Notes under the pieces: model-generated
Databases searched by the model: none
Told to the model about the DNA's origin: nothing
What the model saw: only the letters and a program-made list of their open reading frames with translations
Shown: positions 5,590 through 5,892 of the stretch, piece after piece
How positions within the stretch are numbered: the stretch's first letter is position 1
How the letters are laid out: each line of letters starts with the position of its first letter
Made by a program: the position numbers and the translations under genes
NCBI RefSeq assembly: GCF_002027555.1
Contig: NZ_MXAP01000154.1
Coordinates: 1 to 5,892, forward strand
DNA: 5,892 nucleotides
From: Moraxella equi
GTDB lineage: Bacteria; Pseudomonadota; Gammaproteobacteria; Pseudomonadales; Moraxellaceae
Direction: 5' to 3'

Positions 5590-5877
5590 ATGATTGTATT
5601 TGGTCTGCCCGACCGTTTGGGGTTTGCCATTTATAAAGAGATGTTTTGCTTGCCTGTGATAAGCACTGGGCTCTTGCCGTGCTTGCTGTTTGGTAGTTTG
5701 TTTTTTGTGCCAAACGATTATACCGGCATACTGCCTGTGGCAAAGGGTATGAATGGCAGTGCCGGCAACAAATGGATATATGACAGCTTAACATTTTATT
5801 ATCTGTTTTTGCTCGGGCAAGTCCTGCTAAAACACCAGCTTATCGGACTGTCCGCACCGACTTTATTTACCCCTTGA
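5590..5877 (+). CDS. Doubtful small hydrophobic protein after tusA
   Basis: An ATG 2 nt after the tusA stop opens 95 codons ending TGA at 5875-5877. The peptide has two hydrophobic stretches, about 20-40 (LPVISTGLLPCLLFGSLFFV) and 68-80 (SLTFYYLFLLGQV), so it would be a small membrane protein. I recognise no family. The codon choice (many TTG, GGT and GTG; few GCC and AAA) differs from the genes upstream, there is no clear ribosome binding site, and a large imperfect inverted repeat lies inside it. It may be a chance ORF, a remnant, or intergenic DNA between tusA and whatever lies to the right. No minus-strand alternative is more convincing: all three minus frames stop within about 35 bases of the right edge. 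Confidence 0.25.
   Translation: MIVFGLPDRLGFAIYKEMFCLPVISTGLLPCLLFGSLFFVPNDYTGILPVAKGMNGSAGNKWIYDSLTFYYLFLLGQVLLKHQLIGLSAPTLFTP
5723..5765. repeat. Imperfect inverted repeat with 2-nt bulge
   Basis: CCGGC (5723-5727) pairs with GCCGG (5761-5765), and ACTGCC (5730-5735) with GGCAGT (5755-5760), leaving AT (5728-5729) unpaired and a 19-nt loop. The stem has 11 pairs, mostly GC. No U-run follows on the plus strand. The loop can form competing pairs such as CATAC (5727-5731) with GTATG (5747-5751). Confidence 0.45.
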
Positions 5878-5892
5878 ATTTACAACCCAACC

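Noticed and set aside
5717..5722. Perfect TATAAT on the minus strand facing tusA
   Set aside because: No -35 element at a suitable distance; the nearest TTGCCA leaves only 15 bp.
5579..5794. Minus-strand ORF ending in a YKWQTPNGR-like stretch that recalls GST or DUF4124 N-termini
   Set aside because: The motif lies at the C-terminal end of a short frame closed by a stop near 5840, so it cannot be such a protein. Coincidence.

Overview
The window looks like a chromosomal segment from a Moraxellaceae bacterium, most likely Moraxella or a close relative. This rests on the order LytTR-type AlgR regulator, hemC, hemD, hemX, on protein sequences resembling Acinetobacter/Psychrobacter/Moraxella homologues, and on moderate GC in the genes against a very AT-rich intergenic region. 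The genus is an inference from memory, not from a database search.

Layout. Bases 1-99 may hold the 5' end of a minus-strand gene leaving the left edge. Bases 100-940 have no convincing gene but carry a cluster of dyad symmetries (78-313), a weak ~36-bp direct repeat, poly-T tracts and candidate sigma-70 promoters for algR. A 9-codon leader ORF (941-970) directly precedes algR (981-1715), and a strong intrinsic terminator (1740-1768) follows it. A promoter at 1831-1859 starts the haem block: hemC (1899-2840), hemD (2886-3764), hemX-like (3795-4817). A second small unit follows: a hotdog-fold thioesterase (4896-5354) overlapping tusA (5351-5587) by ATGA. A doubtful hydrophobic ORF (5590-5877) ends the window.

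How the genes work together. HemC joins four porphobilinogens into hydroxymethylbilane and HemD closes and inverts ring D to give uroporphyrinogen III, the branch point to haem, sirohaem and cobalamin. The HemX-like protein is an inner-membrane protein usually linked to this locus. TusA carries persulfide sulfur, mainly for tRNA thiolation. The thioesterase substrate is unknown.

The most notable point is the AlgR-like regulator. Its receiver domain has lost the phosphoacceptor Asp (Asn52), one residue of the acidic pair (Asn8), the switch Thr/Ser (Gly79) and the conserved Lys (Ile100), while the LytTR DNA-binding domain is intact. No AlgZ-type kinase gene lies next to it. It appears to be a phosphorylation-independent orphan regulator. 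It also contains a T8 tract where a change of one base in either direction gives an immediate stop.
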